Assembly: GCA_003220685.1 (NCBI GenBank)
Contig: QHTE01000011.1
Span: 1-32,983, forward strand
Reading direction: 5' to 3'
DNA length: 32,983 nt
From: Candidatus Rokuibacteriota bacterium
GTDB taxonomy: Bacteria > Methylomirabilota > Methylomirabilia > Rokubacteriales > CSP1-6
Shown piece by piece: positions 7,530 through 16,324 of this stretch (position 1 is its first letter; each line of letters starts with the position of its first letter). A program made the translations under genes and the position numbers. The notes beneath the pieces were generated by a model. It made no database searches. It worked only from the letters and a program-made list of their open reading frames with translations, and was not told the DNA's origin.

Positions 7530-8869
7530 CCGTCGTCCGCCCCGGGCGCCTCGAGCTCGCCGAGCGCGCGATCGCCCTGCACCGCCGTCACCCGCACCGT
7601 CGCGAGCGTTCTCACGAGCGATGGCGCGCCGGAGAAGACCACCTCGACGTAGTTGCCGGTGAGGCCGACCAGCCGGCCCGTCGCCCGCTCGAGGCTCTCC
7701 AGCACGAGCACCTCTTCGACGCGGCCGACCAGCTCCCGCCGGAACTCGTCGCGCTTCGCGCGGCCGATCTCCCGGAGAACGCGGCTGCGGCGGGTGATCG
7801 TGCGCGAGTCCAGCTGCCCCTCGAGTCGCGTGGCCTCGGTGCCCTTGCGCGCCGAGTACGGGAAGACGTGCAGATAGGAAAACGGCAGCTCCCGGACGCA
7901 CGCGACCGTCTCGGCGAAGTCGTCGTCGCTCTCGCCCGGGAAGCCGGCGATGACGTCGGCGCCGAGGCCGAGCCGCGGACGCGCGTCGGCCAGCCGCTCG
8001 ACGAGCGCGCGATACATCCGCGCGCTGTAGGGACGCCGCATCGCCCTCAGCACGCGGTCGCTGCCGCTCTGCAGCGGGATGTGGAAGTGCGGCGCCACGA
8101 CCGGCGAGGTCGTGACGATCTCGTGGAGCTCCGGCGTGAAGTAGGCCGGGAGCAGCGACGAGAGCCTCACCCAGCGAAGGCCCGGAATCTCCGCCAGCGA
8201 TCTCACGAGAGCCGCCAGAGTAGTGCGAGGCACGAGGTCGGCGCCGTAGTGTCCGAGGTCCACGCCCGTCAGCACCAGCTCGGGGTGTCCGGCCTCGACG
8301 AGGAGACGCGCCTGGTCGAGGACGACCTTCGGGTCGAGGCTGCGGCTGGCACCGCGGGCCCTCGGCACGATGCAGAACGCGCACCGGTGCTGGCAGCCGT
8401 CCTGGACCTTCAAGAACGCGCGCGACCGCCCGTTGAGACGCGCAGTCGGCGCCACCTCCAGCGTGCGCGCCCGCGCGATGTCGGAGACCTGGACCCGGTC
8501 GGCGACCTGGATCCGATCGGCGACGGCCCGCTCGACCAGCTCCGGGAGCCGATGCTTGTCCCCGTTGCCGACCACGAGGTCGACACCCGCCAGGCCGGCG
8601 ACCTCGCCCGGGCTCGTCTGGGCCCAGCAGCCGGTGACGACGAGGGTCGCCCGCGGGCTCACTCGCGCGGCGCGGCGGATGGTCTGGCGGTCGGAGAGCT
8701 CGGCGCGCGCGGTGACCGTGCACGTGTTGACGACGACCACGTCGGCGGGCTCGTCGAAATTCACGGTGCGAAATCCCCGCGCCTCGAGCAAGGTCTGGAT
8801 CTGCTGCGTGTCGACCTGGTTGAGCCGGCATCCCAGCGTGGCGAACGAGACGGTCCGGGCGGCGCCCAA
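7526..8869 (-). CDS. mtaB: tRNA t6A37 C2-methylthiotransferase MtaB
   Basis: This 447-residue radical SAM methylthiotransferase adds a methylthio group to t6A at position 37 of ANN-decoding tRNAs. The N-terminal UPF0004 domain has three cluster cysteines (C14 in TLGCRLNQ, C50 in VNTCTVT, C81 in VTGCWAQ). The radical SAM motif GCQHRCAFC gives C159, C163 and C166, and a C-terminal TRAM-like segment (VGRVEEVLVLES onward) should bind tRNA. TLGCRLNQ points to MtaB rather than MiaB (TxGCQMN) or RimO. The start is a TTG one base after the rlmN stop; no better start exists before the conserved SFATLGC. The gene is coupled to mtnP by ATGA. Confidence 0.93.
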   Translation of the reverse strand: MGAARTVSFATLGCRLNQVDTQQIQTLLEARGFRTVNFDEPADVVVVNTCTVTARAELSDRQTIRRAARVSPRATLVVTGCWAQTSPGEVAGLAGVDLVVGNGDKHRLPELVERAVADRIQVADRVQVSDIARARTLEVAPTARLNGRSRAFLKVQDGCQHRCAFCIVPRARGASRSLDPKVVLDQARLLVEAGHPELVLTGVDLGHYGADLVPRTTLAALVRSLAEIPGLRWVRLSSLLPAYFTPELHEIVTTSPVVAPHFHIPLQSGSDRVLRAMRRPYSARMYRALVERLADARPRLGLGADVIAGFPGESDDDFAETVACVRELPFSYLHVFPYSARKGTEATRLEGQLDSRTITRRSRVLREIGRAKRDEFRRELVGRVEEVLVLESLERATGRLVGLTGNYVEVVFSGAPSLVRTLATVRVTAVQGDRALGELEAPGADDG

Positions 8870-8870
8870 G

Positions 8871-9926
8871 TCAGCCGGCTCTCACGGTCGCGACCGCGGA
8901 CGGCTCCCGGAGCTGACCGCAGGCCGCGCCGATATCTTCGCCCTTGCTCCACCGGACCGTCGTCGTGATCCCGGCGCCGAGCAGGACCGACTGAAACGCG
9001 AGGATCCGCGCGAGCGGCGGCCGGCGGAACCGCGCGCCTTCCCAGTCGTTGAACGGAATCAGGTTGACCTTGGCCTTGACCCCGCGGAGCAGGCGCACCA
9101 GGCGCTGCGCGTCCTCGACCGTGTCGTTGACGTCCTCGAGCATGACGTACTCGAAGAACACCCGCTGACGTGAGGCCAGCGGATAGCGCTTGACGGCGGC
9201 CATCAGCGCCGCGAGATCGAAGGACCGGTTCACCGGCATGAGCCGCGTGCGGACCTCGTCGGTGGTGGCGTGGAGCGAGATCGCCAGGTTGACCTTGAGG
9301 TCTTCGCGGCCGAGCTTGTCGATGCCCGGGACGAGCCCGACCGTCGAGACAGTGATCCGGCGGGGCGAGTACCCGACGCCGAGCTTCGGGTCGGTCAGGA
9401 TCCGTACCGCCTTCACCAGCGCCGCGTAGTTCGCGAGCGGCTCGCCCATCCCCATGAACACGATGTGCGTGGCGCGACGGCCCTCCTCGAGCAACCGATT
9501 GGCCGCGAGGATCTGGCCGACGATCTCGCCCGCGGTCAGATTCCGCTCGAGTCCCATCACGCCCGTCAGGCAGAAGCCGCACGCGAAGCCGCAGCCGACC
9601 TGCGTGGACACGCAGAGCGTGATCCGCTCGTCGTCCGGCATCAGCACCGAGCTGATCCGGCTCCCGCCGTTCAGCACGAACACGAGCTTGCGGCTGCCGT
9701 CCGCTGAGGGCATCTCGCGCTCGGGCTCGGGCACCTCGACCACGGCGCTCTCGGCGAGCGCCTGGCGAAAGTCTCGGGGCAGGTCGGTCATGGCCTCGAG
9801 GTCGAAGACGGACTTGCGGTACATCCACGTCGCGAGCTGGCGGCCGCGATAGCGCGACGCGCCGAGCTCGACCGCGAGATCCTCGAGCTCCGAAGGCAAT
9901 AGCCCGACGAGGTTGGCGCGCGACAT
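8871..9926 (-). CDS. rlmN: Dual-specificity rRNA/tRNA adenine C2-methyltransferase RlmN
   Basis: RlmN (351 residues) methylates C2 of A2503 in 23S rRNA and A37 of some tRNAs by a radical SAM mechanism. The cluster motif CGFACGFC gives C112, C116 and C119. The C-terminal cysteine in GAACGQLRE (about residue 336) is the one that forms the covalent RNA adduct. FMGMGEPLANY and AISLHATTDEVR are family blocks. The ATG at 9926 has no Shine-Dalgarno sequence upstream, and a TGATAT stretch lies only about a dozen bases before it. It is the first gene of the chain running to larB. The Cfr resistance methyltransferase is similar, but this has the RlmN arrangement and housekeeping context. Confidence 0.95.
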   Translation of the reverse strand: MSRANLVGLLPSELEDLAVELGASRYRGRQLATWMYRKSVFDLEAMTDLPRDFRQALAESAVVEVPEPEREMPSADGSRKLVFVLNGGSRISSVLMPDDERITLCVSTQVGCGFACGFCLTGVMGLERNLTAGEIVGQILAANRLLEEGRRATHIVFMGMGEPLANYAALVKAVRILTDPKLGVGYSPRRITVSTVGLVPGIDKLGREDLKVNLAISLHATTDEVRTRLMPVNRSFDLAALMAAVKRYPLASRQRVFFEYVMLEDVNDTVEDAQRLVRLLRGVKAKVNLIPFNDWEGARFRRPPLARILAFQSVLLGAGITTTVRWSKGEDIGAACGQLREPSAVATVRAG

Positions 9927-10041
9927 GAAGTGGAGGATATCACGGCCATCGCGACGGAGCGTTTGCGTCCAGCGTGTTCAAACGTTTTCCACCAGCGCTG
10001 CGACGGAGTCGTGGATAACCGTGTGCGTGACCGGTTGGCGC

Positions 10042-10075
10042 GAGCGGCTTTTCAGCCAGTTAGACCACTTCGCTC
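10042..10075 (-). terminator. Possible terminator hairpin after the antiporter gene
   Basis: On the minus strand GGCT-GAAA-AGCC (10057-10046) is a 4-bp stem with a GNRA tetraloop, enclosed by GAGCG/CGCTC pieces at 10071-10075 and 10042-10046. It begins inside the antiporter stop codon and lies 116 bases before rlmN. There is no T run. The remaining gap sequence up to 9927 holds nothing I can name. Confidence 0.3.
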
Positions 10076-12026
10076 ATTCGATGAGCACCTCGGACCCCGA
10101 GAGCAGCGCGTCGATCTGCCGGGAAAGGCCGAAGAGACGCAGCCGGTCGCCGGCGCGCAGGACCGTCTCGGCGGTCGGATCCGCCAGCGTCTCGCCGGCC
10201 GCGCGCGTCACGGCGACGACGGTGACCCCGAAGCGCTCGCGCAGGCGCGCCTCGCCCAGAGACTGGTCCACGAGGTGGCCGCTCTTCAGGGTGATCTCGC
10301 GAAGCTGGGGCAGCCCCGTCTCAGCGTCCTCCGCCTCCGCCCTGGCTCGCTCCACCGCGCCCCGAAAACGATTGAGATAGGCCAGGACGCGGTCTCGCGG
10401 CAGCGACAGCCGCTCGAGCGCGTGGCGAATCAGGGTCGAGGCCGCCTCCTCCTCCGGCTGGATCACCTCGGCGGCGCCGGCTTCCATGAGCCGGGAGCGC
10501 CACGCCAGATCGTGCACGCGCGCCAGGATCTGGACGCTGGGATTGAACCCGCGGACCCGACGCACGACCTGGCGCGCCCGATCGTTCTCGGGGATCGCGA
10601 GGATGACCAGCGCGGCCTGGTCGGCTTGAGCCGCGGCCAGAATGACCCGTTGCGCGGCGTCGCCGAACACGGCGGGCACATTGCGGGCCCGCAAGCTCTT
10701 CACGATGTCCGGATCGGTCTCGATGGCGACGTAGGGCACGGCGAACGTCTCCAGCGCCTCGCCGATCGCGCTGCCCACGCGCCCGAAGCCGCACAGGACG
10801 ACGTGGCCCTCCATCGCTCGCGCCGACGGAAGACCGAGCGCCGGGGCGCGGCGCTCATCCAGTCGCGCCGGGCCAATCCAGCGCGGGACCATCCGGACGA
10901 GCACCGCGTTGATCAAAATCGTCACCAGCGACGCGGCCAGGGTGGCGCTGTAGACGTCGTCGCCGACGTGGCCGGCCTGGCGCGCCACCTGGACCAGGAT
11001 GAACGAGAACTCGCCGATCTGCGCGAGCCCGACGCCGACGAGGAGCGCCGTGGACAGCGGCTGCCGGAAGAGCAGACATACGATCGTCCAGATCGCCCAC
11101 TGCCCGATGACGACCAGCCCGACCAGGACGCCGAGCAAGGCGAGGTTATCGACGACCACGCGCAGGTCGATCAGGACGCCGATGGTCACGAAGAAGAGCG
11201 CGACGAACGCGTCGCGAAGCGACAGGAGTCGGGCGAGCATCTCGTGCGCGTAGTCGGACTGGTTGATCAGGAGCCCGGCGAGGAACGCGCCGAGCGCCAG
11301 GGACAGGCCGACCGCCTGCGTGAGCGCGGCCGCCCCGAGTCCGACGGCGAGCGTCACGAGGAGCAGGAGCTCGTCGTTTCGCGTCCTCGCCACGTACGCC
11401 AGCACCCTCGGGAGGGTGCGAGAGGCCAGATAGAAGAACGGCGCCAGGATCGCGGCCGCGGTCAGCAGAGCCTTCGCGACGGCCAGCACCCGATCGCCCT
11501 GGAGAGCCCCGAGCGCCGGGATCAAGATGATCAGGGCGACCGCCGCCAGATCCTCGACGAGCGTGATCCCGATCATGATCCGCCCGTGCCGGCTGTGGAG
11601 CTCACCGCGGTCCAGCAGCAACCGCGCCAGCACCATCGTGCTGGCGGGCGACACGACCATGCCGATGACCGCGCCCGTCACCGGACTCCAGCCAAGCAAG
11701 CTCCCGACCGACATCCCGAGCGCCGTCGACATGACGATGCCGAGCGGCCCGCCGACGAGCGCGACCCACTTCACGCCCATCAAGTCCTTCAGCGAGAACT
11801 CGATCCCGAGCGAGAACATGAGCAGGACGACGCCGATCTCGGCGAACAGCTCGAACGTGTGGACGTCGGAGACCGAGGGCCCGGGCGTCACCGGGCTGAT
11901 GAGAAGCCCGCCGAGGACGTAGCCGAGGATCAGGGGCTGTCGCGTCAGCCACGCCAGCGATCCGCCGAGAATCGCCGCCAGGAAAACGTAGGCGAGATCC
12001 CTGAAGAGAATGGGATCCGCGTTCAT
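10074..12026 (-). CDS. Monovalent cation:proton antiporter-2 (KefB/CPA2 type) with TrkA domains
   Basis: This 650-residue inner-membrane protein should exchange K+ or Na+ for protons. The N-terminal 390 residues form about 12 hydrophobic segments of the Na+/H+ exchanger fold (LILGYVLGGLLISP near the start, LLMFSLGIEFSL, and the ED pair in TLVEDLAAVALI). A Rossmann TrkA-N domain follows (GHVVLCGFGRVGSAIGEAL), then a TrkA-C domain ending ALLSGSEVLIE. TrkA-type domains usually gate transport by binding NAD(H) or another nucleotide. The ATG at 12026 overlaps the glycerate kinase stop as ATGA; a longer frame upstream is the shadow of that gene. The ion specificity and the ligand are unknown. KefB-like is a family resemblance only, since I see no glutathione-gating partner. 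Confidence 0.92.
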   Translation of the reverse strand: MNADPILFRDLAYVFLAAILGGSLAWLTRQPLILGYVLGGLLISPVTPGPSVSDVHTFELFAEIGVVLLMFSLGIEFSLKDLMGVKWVALVGGPLGIVMSTALGMSVGSLLGWSPVTGAVIGMVVSPASTMVLARLLLDRGELHSRHGRIMIGITLVEDLAAVALIILIPALGALQGDRVLAVAKALLTAAAILAPFFYLASRTLPRVLAYVARTRNDELLLLVTLAVGLGAAALTQAVGLSLALGAFLAGLLINQSDYAHEMLARLLSLRDAFVALFFVTIGVLIDLRVVVDNLALLGVLVGLVVIGQWAIWTIVCLLFRQPLSTALLVGVGLAQIGEFSFILVQVARQAGHVGDDVYSATLAASLVTILINAVLVRMVPRWIGPARLDERRAPALGLPSARAMEGHVVLCGFGRVGSAIGEALETFAVPYVAIETDPDIVKSLRARNVPAVFGDAAQRVILAAAQADQAALVILAIPENDRARQVVRRVRGFNPSVQILARVHDLAWRSRLMEAGAAEVIQPEEEAASTLIRHALERLSLPRDRVLAYLNRFRGAVERARAEAEDAETGLPQLREITLKSGHLVDQSLGEARLRERFGVTVVAVTRAAGETLADPTAETVLRAGDRLRLFGLSRQIDALLSGSEVLIE

Positions 12027-13285
12027 GCCGAGGTCACCGCCAGATAGAGATCGAGGAGATTCGTCCGGGTCGGGCCGGACACGATCAAGTCGGCGCTCGC
12101 GCGCAGAAATCCGTAGGCGTCGTTGTCGGCGAGCGCCCGCCGCGCGTCGGCGCCGGCGGCGGCGGCGCGCTCCACGCTCGCGGCGTCGACGATCGCGCCC
12201 GTCGCGTCGGTCGGCCCGTCGGTGCCGTCGGTGCCGGCGGCGAGTATGGTGATGCGATCCGTCGGACGGAGCTCGAGCGCCGCGGCAAGCGCGAACTCCT
12301 GGCAGCGGCCGCCCTTCCCCTGCCCTCGGACCGTCACGGTGGTCTCGCCCCCCGCGATGAGGCACGCCGGGGGTGTGAGCCGGCGCGCGCGCGCGACGAA
12401 ATCGCGCGCGACCTCGCGCGCCTCGCCCTGGAGCTCGCGCGTCGTGACGTCGGCCCGAAACCCCAGACGCCTGGCCGTCGCGACCGCCGCATCGGTGACG
12501 AGCGTGTTGTTGCCGATGACGACATTGGTGACGCGCTCGAAGAGCGGGTCGCCCGGCTTCGGCGTCTCCTGGATCTCGCCCGCGCGCCCGGCCTCGAGGC
12601 GCCGAGCGATCGAGGCCGGCACGCGCGCGGAGAGCCCCCGCCGCGCCAGCACCTCCAGCGCGTCGGCGAACGTGGTCGGATCCGGTGCGGTCGGCCCCGA
12701 GGCGATCACGTCGAGAGGATCGCCGATCACGTCGGACAGCGCGAGGGTGAGCACTCTGGCCGGCCAGGCGACGCGCGCGAGCTGGCCTCCCTTGAACAGG
12801 GACAGGTGCTTGCGGACGGCGTTGAGCTCGCCGATGGTCGCGCCGGAGGCCAGAAGGAGCCGCGTGAGCTCCTGCTTCTCGGCGACCGTGACGGGCGGCG
12901 CCGGTGCCGGCGTCAGCGCCGAGCCGCCGCCGGACACGAGGAAGACGATGAGATCGTCCTGGCCGGCGCCGCGGGCCAGCTCGAGGAGCCGCGCCGAGGC
13001 GGCGAGCCCGCGCGAATCGGGAACGGGGTGCCCTGCCTCGGCGATCTCGACGCATCGCAGGCGCGCGCCGTATCCGTCCTTGACGACCACGAACCCGCCG
13101 GCGACGCGGTCGCCCAGGACGTCCTCGGCGGCGGCGGTCATCGCGCCGCTGGCCTTGCCGGCGCCCAGGAGGAAGACGCGGGCGTGGCCGCGATCGAGTC
13201 GAAGGTGCGCGCGAACGAGCGGGTCGACGTCGCCGGCCGCCAGCGCGGCTTCCCATATCGCGCGGACGGCCTCGCGTGAGGTCAC
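12023..13285 (-). CDS. gckA: Glycerate 2-kinase (MOFRL family)
   Basis: This is a 420-residue kinase that converts D-glycerate to 2-phosphoglycerate using ATP, feeding glyoxylate, serine or sugar-acid breakdown into glycolysis. Family blocks include LLGAGKASGAM, HPVPDSRGL, FLVSGGGSAL, NAVRKHLSLFKGGQLA, LSDVIGDPLDVIASGPT, and the C-terminal MOFRL region with IAGGETTVTVRGQGKGGR and LAAGTDGTDGPTDA. The GTG start (13285) overlaps the aminotransferase stop as GTGA, and the stop overlaps the antiporter start as ATGA. An aminotransferase that yields hydroxypyruvate or glyoxylate would fit its neighbourhood, but that is inference. Confidence 0.93.
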   Translation of the reverse strand: MTSREAVRAIWEAALAAGDVDPLVRAHLRLDRGHARVFLLGAGKASGAMTAAAEDVLGDRVAGGFVVVKDGYGARLRCVEIAEAGHPVPDSRGLAASARLLELARGAGQDDLIVFLVSGGGSALTPAPAPPVTVAEKQELTRLLLASGATIGELNAVRKHLSLFKGGQLARVAWPARVLTLALSDVIGDPLDVIASGPTAPDPTTFADALEVLARRGLSARVPASIARRLEAGRAGEIQETPKPGDPLFERVTNVVIGNNTLVTDAAVATARRLGFRADVTTRELQGEAREVARDFVARARRLTPPACLIAGGETTVTVRGQGKGGRCQEFALAAALELRPTDRITILAAGTDGTDGPTDATGAIVDAASVERAAAAGADARRALADNDAYGFLRASADLIVSGPTRTNLLDLYLAVTSA

Positions 13286-14448
13286 GAGCCGAGCTTGAGG
13301 AGGCGCTCTCCCGCGTCCCGAAGCATGTCGTCGGTCTTCGGGAAGCAGAACCGGATCTTCGTGCGGCCGAGCTCGGTGTGGGCGTAGAAGGACGACCCCG
13401 GCACCGTCGCGACCCCGACGTTCTTGATGAGCCACATCGCGAACGCGGTGTCGTCGGGGACGTCGTACTTCTTCATGAAGTGCGCGACATCGGTCAGGAT
13501 GTAGTAGGCGCCGCGCGGCTTCCAGGCCACGAACCCGGCCCTCTCGATGTAGCCCCAGAGCAGATCGCGGCGCGCCTGGTAAGCCTCCCGCAGCTTGACG
13601 TAGTAGGCGTCCGGCAGCTGGAGCGCGGTGACGGCGGCCTCCTGCAGGGGATGCGGCGCGCCGACGGTGACGAAGTCGTGGGCGCGCCGGATGCCGATCG
13701 CGAGCTCGGGCGGCGCGATCGCGTAGCCGACCCGCCAGCCGGTCACCGAATACGATTTCGAGATGCCGGAGATCGTGATCGTGCGCTCGGCCATGCCCGG
13801 CAGGGTGGCGATCGGCGTGTGGCCGAGACCGTCGTAGACGATGTGCTCGTAGATCTCGTCGGTGATGGCGAGCAGGTCGTGCTCGAGGCACAGGTCGGCG
13901 ATGATCTGGAGCTCCTGCCGCGAGAAGACCTTGCCGATCGGATTGTTCGGGCTGTTGAAGATGATGGCGCGCGTGCGCGGCGTCACCGCGCGGCGCAGCC
14001 GATCGGGATCGAACGTGAAGTCGGGCGGCTCGAGCGGCACGAACGTGGGCTGGGCCCCGGAGATGATGCAGCCCGGCCCGTAGTTCTCGTAGAACGGCTC
14101 GAAGATGATGACCTCGTCGCCCGGATTCAGCACGGCCAGCAAGGTGGACAGCATGGTCTCGGTCGAGCCGCAGCAGATCGTCACGTGGCGGTCGGGCTCG
14201 ACCTCCATCCGGTAGAACCTGTGGTACTTCTCGGCGATCGCCTTTCGCAGGCTGGGCGTGCCCCAGGTGATCGCGTACTGATGGAAGTCGCCGTCGATTG
14301 CGCGGTGGGCCGCCTCGATGAGCTCGGGCGGCGGCGGAAAGTTGGGCATGCCCTGGGCCAGGTTCACGCCGCCGAGCTGGTCGACGACGCGGGTCATCTC
14401 ACGGATGACCGACTCGGTGAACCCCTGGACGCGCCGGGAGATCTGCAA
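13282..14448 (-). CDS. Class I/II PLP-dependent aminotransferase
   Basis: This is a 388-residue fold-type I aminotransferase, probably cytosolic and acting on an amino acid or keto acid. It shows VNLAQGMPNFPPP, QYAITWGTPSLRKAIAEKY, FNSPNNPIGKVFS, ITDEIYEHIVYD, and the PLP-lysine segment SGISKSYSVTGWRVGY. These place it near aspartate and methionine/kynurenine-type aminotransferases. The start is a TTG directly after an in-frame stop; an internal ATG at EMTRVV would remove conserved N-terminal residues. No Shine-Dalgarno is visible and the gene sits 17 bases after the NIL gene, so translation may depend on coupling. Substrate unknown. Confidence 0.9.
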   Translation of the reverse strand: MQISRRVQGFTESVIREMTRVVDQLGGVNLAQGMPNFPPPPELIEAAHRAIDGDFHQYAITWGTPSLRKAIAEKYHRFYRMEVEPDRHVTICCGSTETMLSTLLAVLNPGDEVIIFEPFYENYGPGCIISGAQPTFVPLEPPDFTFDPDRLRRAVTPRTRAIIFNSPNNPIGKVFSRQELQIIADLCLEHDLLAITDEIYEHIVYDGLGHTPIATLPGMAERTITISGISKSYSVTGWRVGYAIAPPELAIGIRRAHDFVTVGAPHPLQEAAVTALQLPDAYYVKLREAYQARRDLLWGYIERAGFVAWKPRGAYYILTDVAHFMKKYDVPDDTAFAMWLIKNVGVATVPGSSFYAHTELGRTKIRFCFPKTDDMLRDAGERLLKLGS

Positions 14449-14465
14449 CTAGTTAGTTAGTGTCA

Positions 14466-14717
14466 TCACGGGACGATCACGTCACGCTCGATCGGATCGA
14501 CCTGAACGCCCTTGTCCTTGAGCCACTTCACCCCGCGCTCGAGCGCCCGCTCGTCGGCCTCGAGCTCGAGCGCGATCCAGCCGTGATCGGCCTTCACTTC
14601 CGCACGCCGGATGTTGATCACGATGTCGAAGTCCTTCACGAGCCGATACACGATCGGCTCCTGGATGAGCGCCGGCGGGAAGGTCAGGCGGACACGCAGG
14701 CGGGCCATCGTGAGCAC
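14466..14717 (-). CDS. NIL-domain protein
   Basis: This small protein (83 residues from GTG 14717, or 80 from ATG 14708) consists of a single NIL domain: a ferredoxin-like fold with RVRLTFPPALIQEPIVYRLVKD and the block GWIALELEADE. NIL domains occur at the C-terminus of the methionine ABC transporter ATPase MetN, where they bind methionine, and as stand-alone proteins in sulfur amino acid gene sets. Here it lies between the MoaD-like carrier and the aminotransferase, 8 bases after the carrier gene. A GGAGG lies 12 bases before the GTG and 21 before the ATG, so the GTG is slightly favoured by spacing and the ATG by similarity. Function not known. Confidence 0.85.
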   Translation of the reverse strand: MLTMARLRVRLTFPPALIQEPIVYRLVKDFDIVINIRRAEVKADHGWIALELEADERALERGVKWLKDKGVQVDPIERDVIVP

Positions 14718-14725
14718 CCAGCGAG

Positions 14726-15001
14726 CTAGCCTCCCGCGATCGCGGGAACGATCGACACCTCGTCGCCGTCCTTCAGCGCCGTCTTCTTGGCCTGCAGGAA
14801 GCGGATGTCCTCCTGGTTGACGTAGATGTTGATGAAGCGGCGCAGCTCGCCGGCCTCGTCGAGCAGACGGTCCTTCAGGCCCGGGTACTGTCGCTCGAGG
14901 TCGCCGATGAGGCTGTCGACCGTTTCGCCCTTGGCCTGGATCTCGGCGCTGCCCTTCGTGAGGGGGCGCAGCGGGGTGGGAATCCGTACGAGCACCGGCA
15001 T
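14726..15001 (-). CDS. MoaD/ThiS-family sulfur-carrier-like protein
   Basis: This is a 91-residue beta-grasp protein ending in GG, the hallmark of sulfur carriers whose C-terminus is adenylated and thiocarboxylated. PTPLRPLTKG is typical of MoaD-like carriers found beside PLP enzymes, and LKDGDEVSIVPAIAGG forms the tail. A good Shine-Dalgarno (GGAGG) lies 6 bases before the ATG and overlaps the end of the threonine synthase gene. No activating E1-like enzyme (MoeB, ThiF) and no molybdopterin synthase large subunit lie nearby, so a role in molybdopterin synthesis for the CODH-like enzyme is less likely than sulfur delivery to the adjacent PLP enzyme. That is inference from context. Confidence 0.92.
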   Translation of the reverse strand: MPVLVRIPTPLRPLTKGSAEIQAKGETVDSLIGDLERQYPGLKDRLLDEAGELRRFINIYVNQEDIRFLQAKKTALKDGDEVSIVPAIAGG

Positions 15002-15010
15002 CGTTTCCTC

Positions 15011-16255
15011 CTACGACGTTTGGGACTTGAGATCGGCCAGCGCGCGGTCGAAGGCCGAGAGCGACGGCTTGATCTTCACGTGGGCGTCCAGCCGATCCTG
15101 CAGCGAGTCCGGCGTCTTCAGGCCGTTGCCCGTGATGCAGAGCACGATCGACTCGTCGCGCGGGATGACGCCGCGCTCGATCAGCTTCTTGGCCGCGGCG
15201 ACGGTCACCCCGCCGGCGGTCTCGGTGAAGATGCCTTCCGTGCGCGCCAGGAGCAGCATCCCCTCGACGATCTCCTCGTCGGTGGCGTGCTCGCCGAAGC
15301 CGCCCGATTCCTTCGCCGTCTTGTAGGCGTAGTAGCCGTCGGCCGGGTTACCGATCGCCAGCGACTTGGCGATCGTGCTGGGGCGCACCGGCACCAGCAC
15401 GTCGGTGTCGTTCTTGATCATCGTGACGATCGGCCCGCAGCCGAGCGCCTGCGCGGCGTGCATCTTCGTGCTCACGCCGTCGATGAGACCGAGCGTCTTC
15501 AGCTCCTTGATCGCCTTCCAGATCTTCGTGATCAGCGAGCCGCCGGCGCACGGCACGACGATATGTCCGGGCGTCTTCCAGCCGAGCTGCTCGATGATCT
15601 CGAACCCGTGACTCTTCGACCCTTCAGAGTAGTAGGGTCGAAAATTCACGTTCACGAAAGCCCATCTGTATTTGTCCGCGATCTCCGAGCAGAGCCGGTT
15701 CACCTCGTCGTAGGTGCCGTGGACCGCCACCAGGGTCGGGTTGTAGACGAGCGTCGCGAGCACCTTACCCTGCTCGAGGTCGGCCGGGATGAAGATGTAC
15801 GACTTCAGCCGGCCCTCGGCGGCGTGCGCCGCGACCGAGTTGGCCAGATTTCCGGTCGAGGCGCAGGCGACGGTGTCGAAGCCGAACTCACGCGCCTTGG
15901 TGACCGCCACCGCCACCACGCGATCCTTGAACGACCACGTCGGGTGGCAGACCGAGTCGTTCTTCACCCAGATCTCGCGGCAGCCGAGCTCGTCGGCGAG
16001 GTTCTGCGCGCGGATCAGCGGCGTGAAGCCCACGTGGTGGCCGACGGCGACGTCGCCCTCGATCGGCAAGAGGTCCTTGTACCGCCACATGCTCGGCGGC
16101 CCGGCCGCGATCGACTCGCGCGTGACGACGCCCTTCAGCACGTCGTACCGATAGTCGACCTCGAGGGGGCCGAAACAGAACTCGCACACGTGGATGGGCG
16201 CGGCCGCGTAGTGGCGGCCGCACTCGCGACATCGCAGACCGTTCAGCTTTTCCAT
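15011..16255 (-). CDS. thrC: Threonine synthase (or threonine-synthase-like PLP enzyme)
   Basis: This 414-residue fold-type II PLP enzyme classically converts O-phosphohomoserine to threonine. An N-terminal zinc ribbon has C9, C12, C24 and C27 (CREC, CEFC). The PLP lysine is K110 in PTWSFKDR, followed by ASTGNLANS for phosphate and cofactor binding and PCAGGSLITK in the second half. The ATG at 16255 is preceded by GGAG at suitable spacing; a longer frame to 16333 lacks family similarity. It is the first gene of the unit leading to the carrier, NIL, aminotransferase and glycerate kinase genes. Because a sulfur-carrier-like gene follows directly, a sulfur-incorporating reaction on phosphohomoserine is a credible alternative to threonine synthesis. 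Confidence 0.88.
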   Translation of the reverse strand: MEKLNGLRCRECGRHYAAAPIHVCEFCFGPLEVDYRYDVLKGVVTRESIAAGPPSMWRYKDLLPIEGDVAVGHHVGFTPLIRAQNLADELGCREIWVKNDSVCHPTWSFKDRVVAVAVTKAREFGFDTVACASTGNLANSVAAHAAEGRLKSYIFIPADLEQGKVLATLVYNPTLVAVHGTYDEVNRLCSEIADKYRWAFVNVNFRPYYSEGSKSHGFEIIEQLGWKTPGHIVVPCAGGSLITKIWKAIKELKTLGLIDGVSTKMHAAQALGCGPIVTMIKNDTDVLVPVRPSTIAKSLAIGNPADGYYAYKTAKESGGFGEHATDEEIVEGMLLLARTEGIFTETAGGVTVAAAKKLIERGVIPRDESIVLCITGNGLKTPDSLQDRLDAHVKIKPSLSAFDRALADLKSQTS

Positions 16256-16324
16256 TGTCCGTCTCCATCGGTAGGGGAATTGAGCCCCGAGTTTTTGCTG
16301 CACCGACAGCAAGACATTTGCATC

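Noticed and set aside
9960..9984. CGTTTG...CAAACG inverted repeat upstream of rlmN.
   Set aside because: Six-bp arms with a 13-base spacer and no link to a promoter; too weak to call an operator.
9985..10018. DnaA-box-like sequences (CGTGGATAA on the plus strand, i.e. TTATCCACG; and TTTTCCACC).
   Set aside because: Only two imperfect boxes, no AT-rich unwinding region and no dnaA, dnaN or gidA neighbours; such matches are expected by chance in 33 kb.
10037..10076. Minus-strand stretch resembling the 5' half of a tRNA (a D-arm-like GTGGTCTAACTGGC).
   Set aside because: No anticodon arm, T arm or acceptor pairing follows; the sequence is better explained by a GNRA-loop hairpin after the antiporter stop.
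9930..12047. Plus-strand open frame of 705 codons opposite the antiporter gene.
   Set aside because: Extreme Arg/Asp/Gln/His composition and no motif; the minus-strand antiporter explains the region.
14726..15001. MoaD-like protein as a molybdopterin synthase subunit for the CODH-like enzyme.
   Set aside because: No moaE or other molybdopterin gene is near, and it is embedded between a PLP enzyme and a NIL gene; sulfur delivery in amino acid metabolism fits better.
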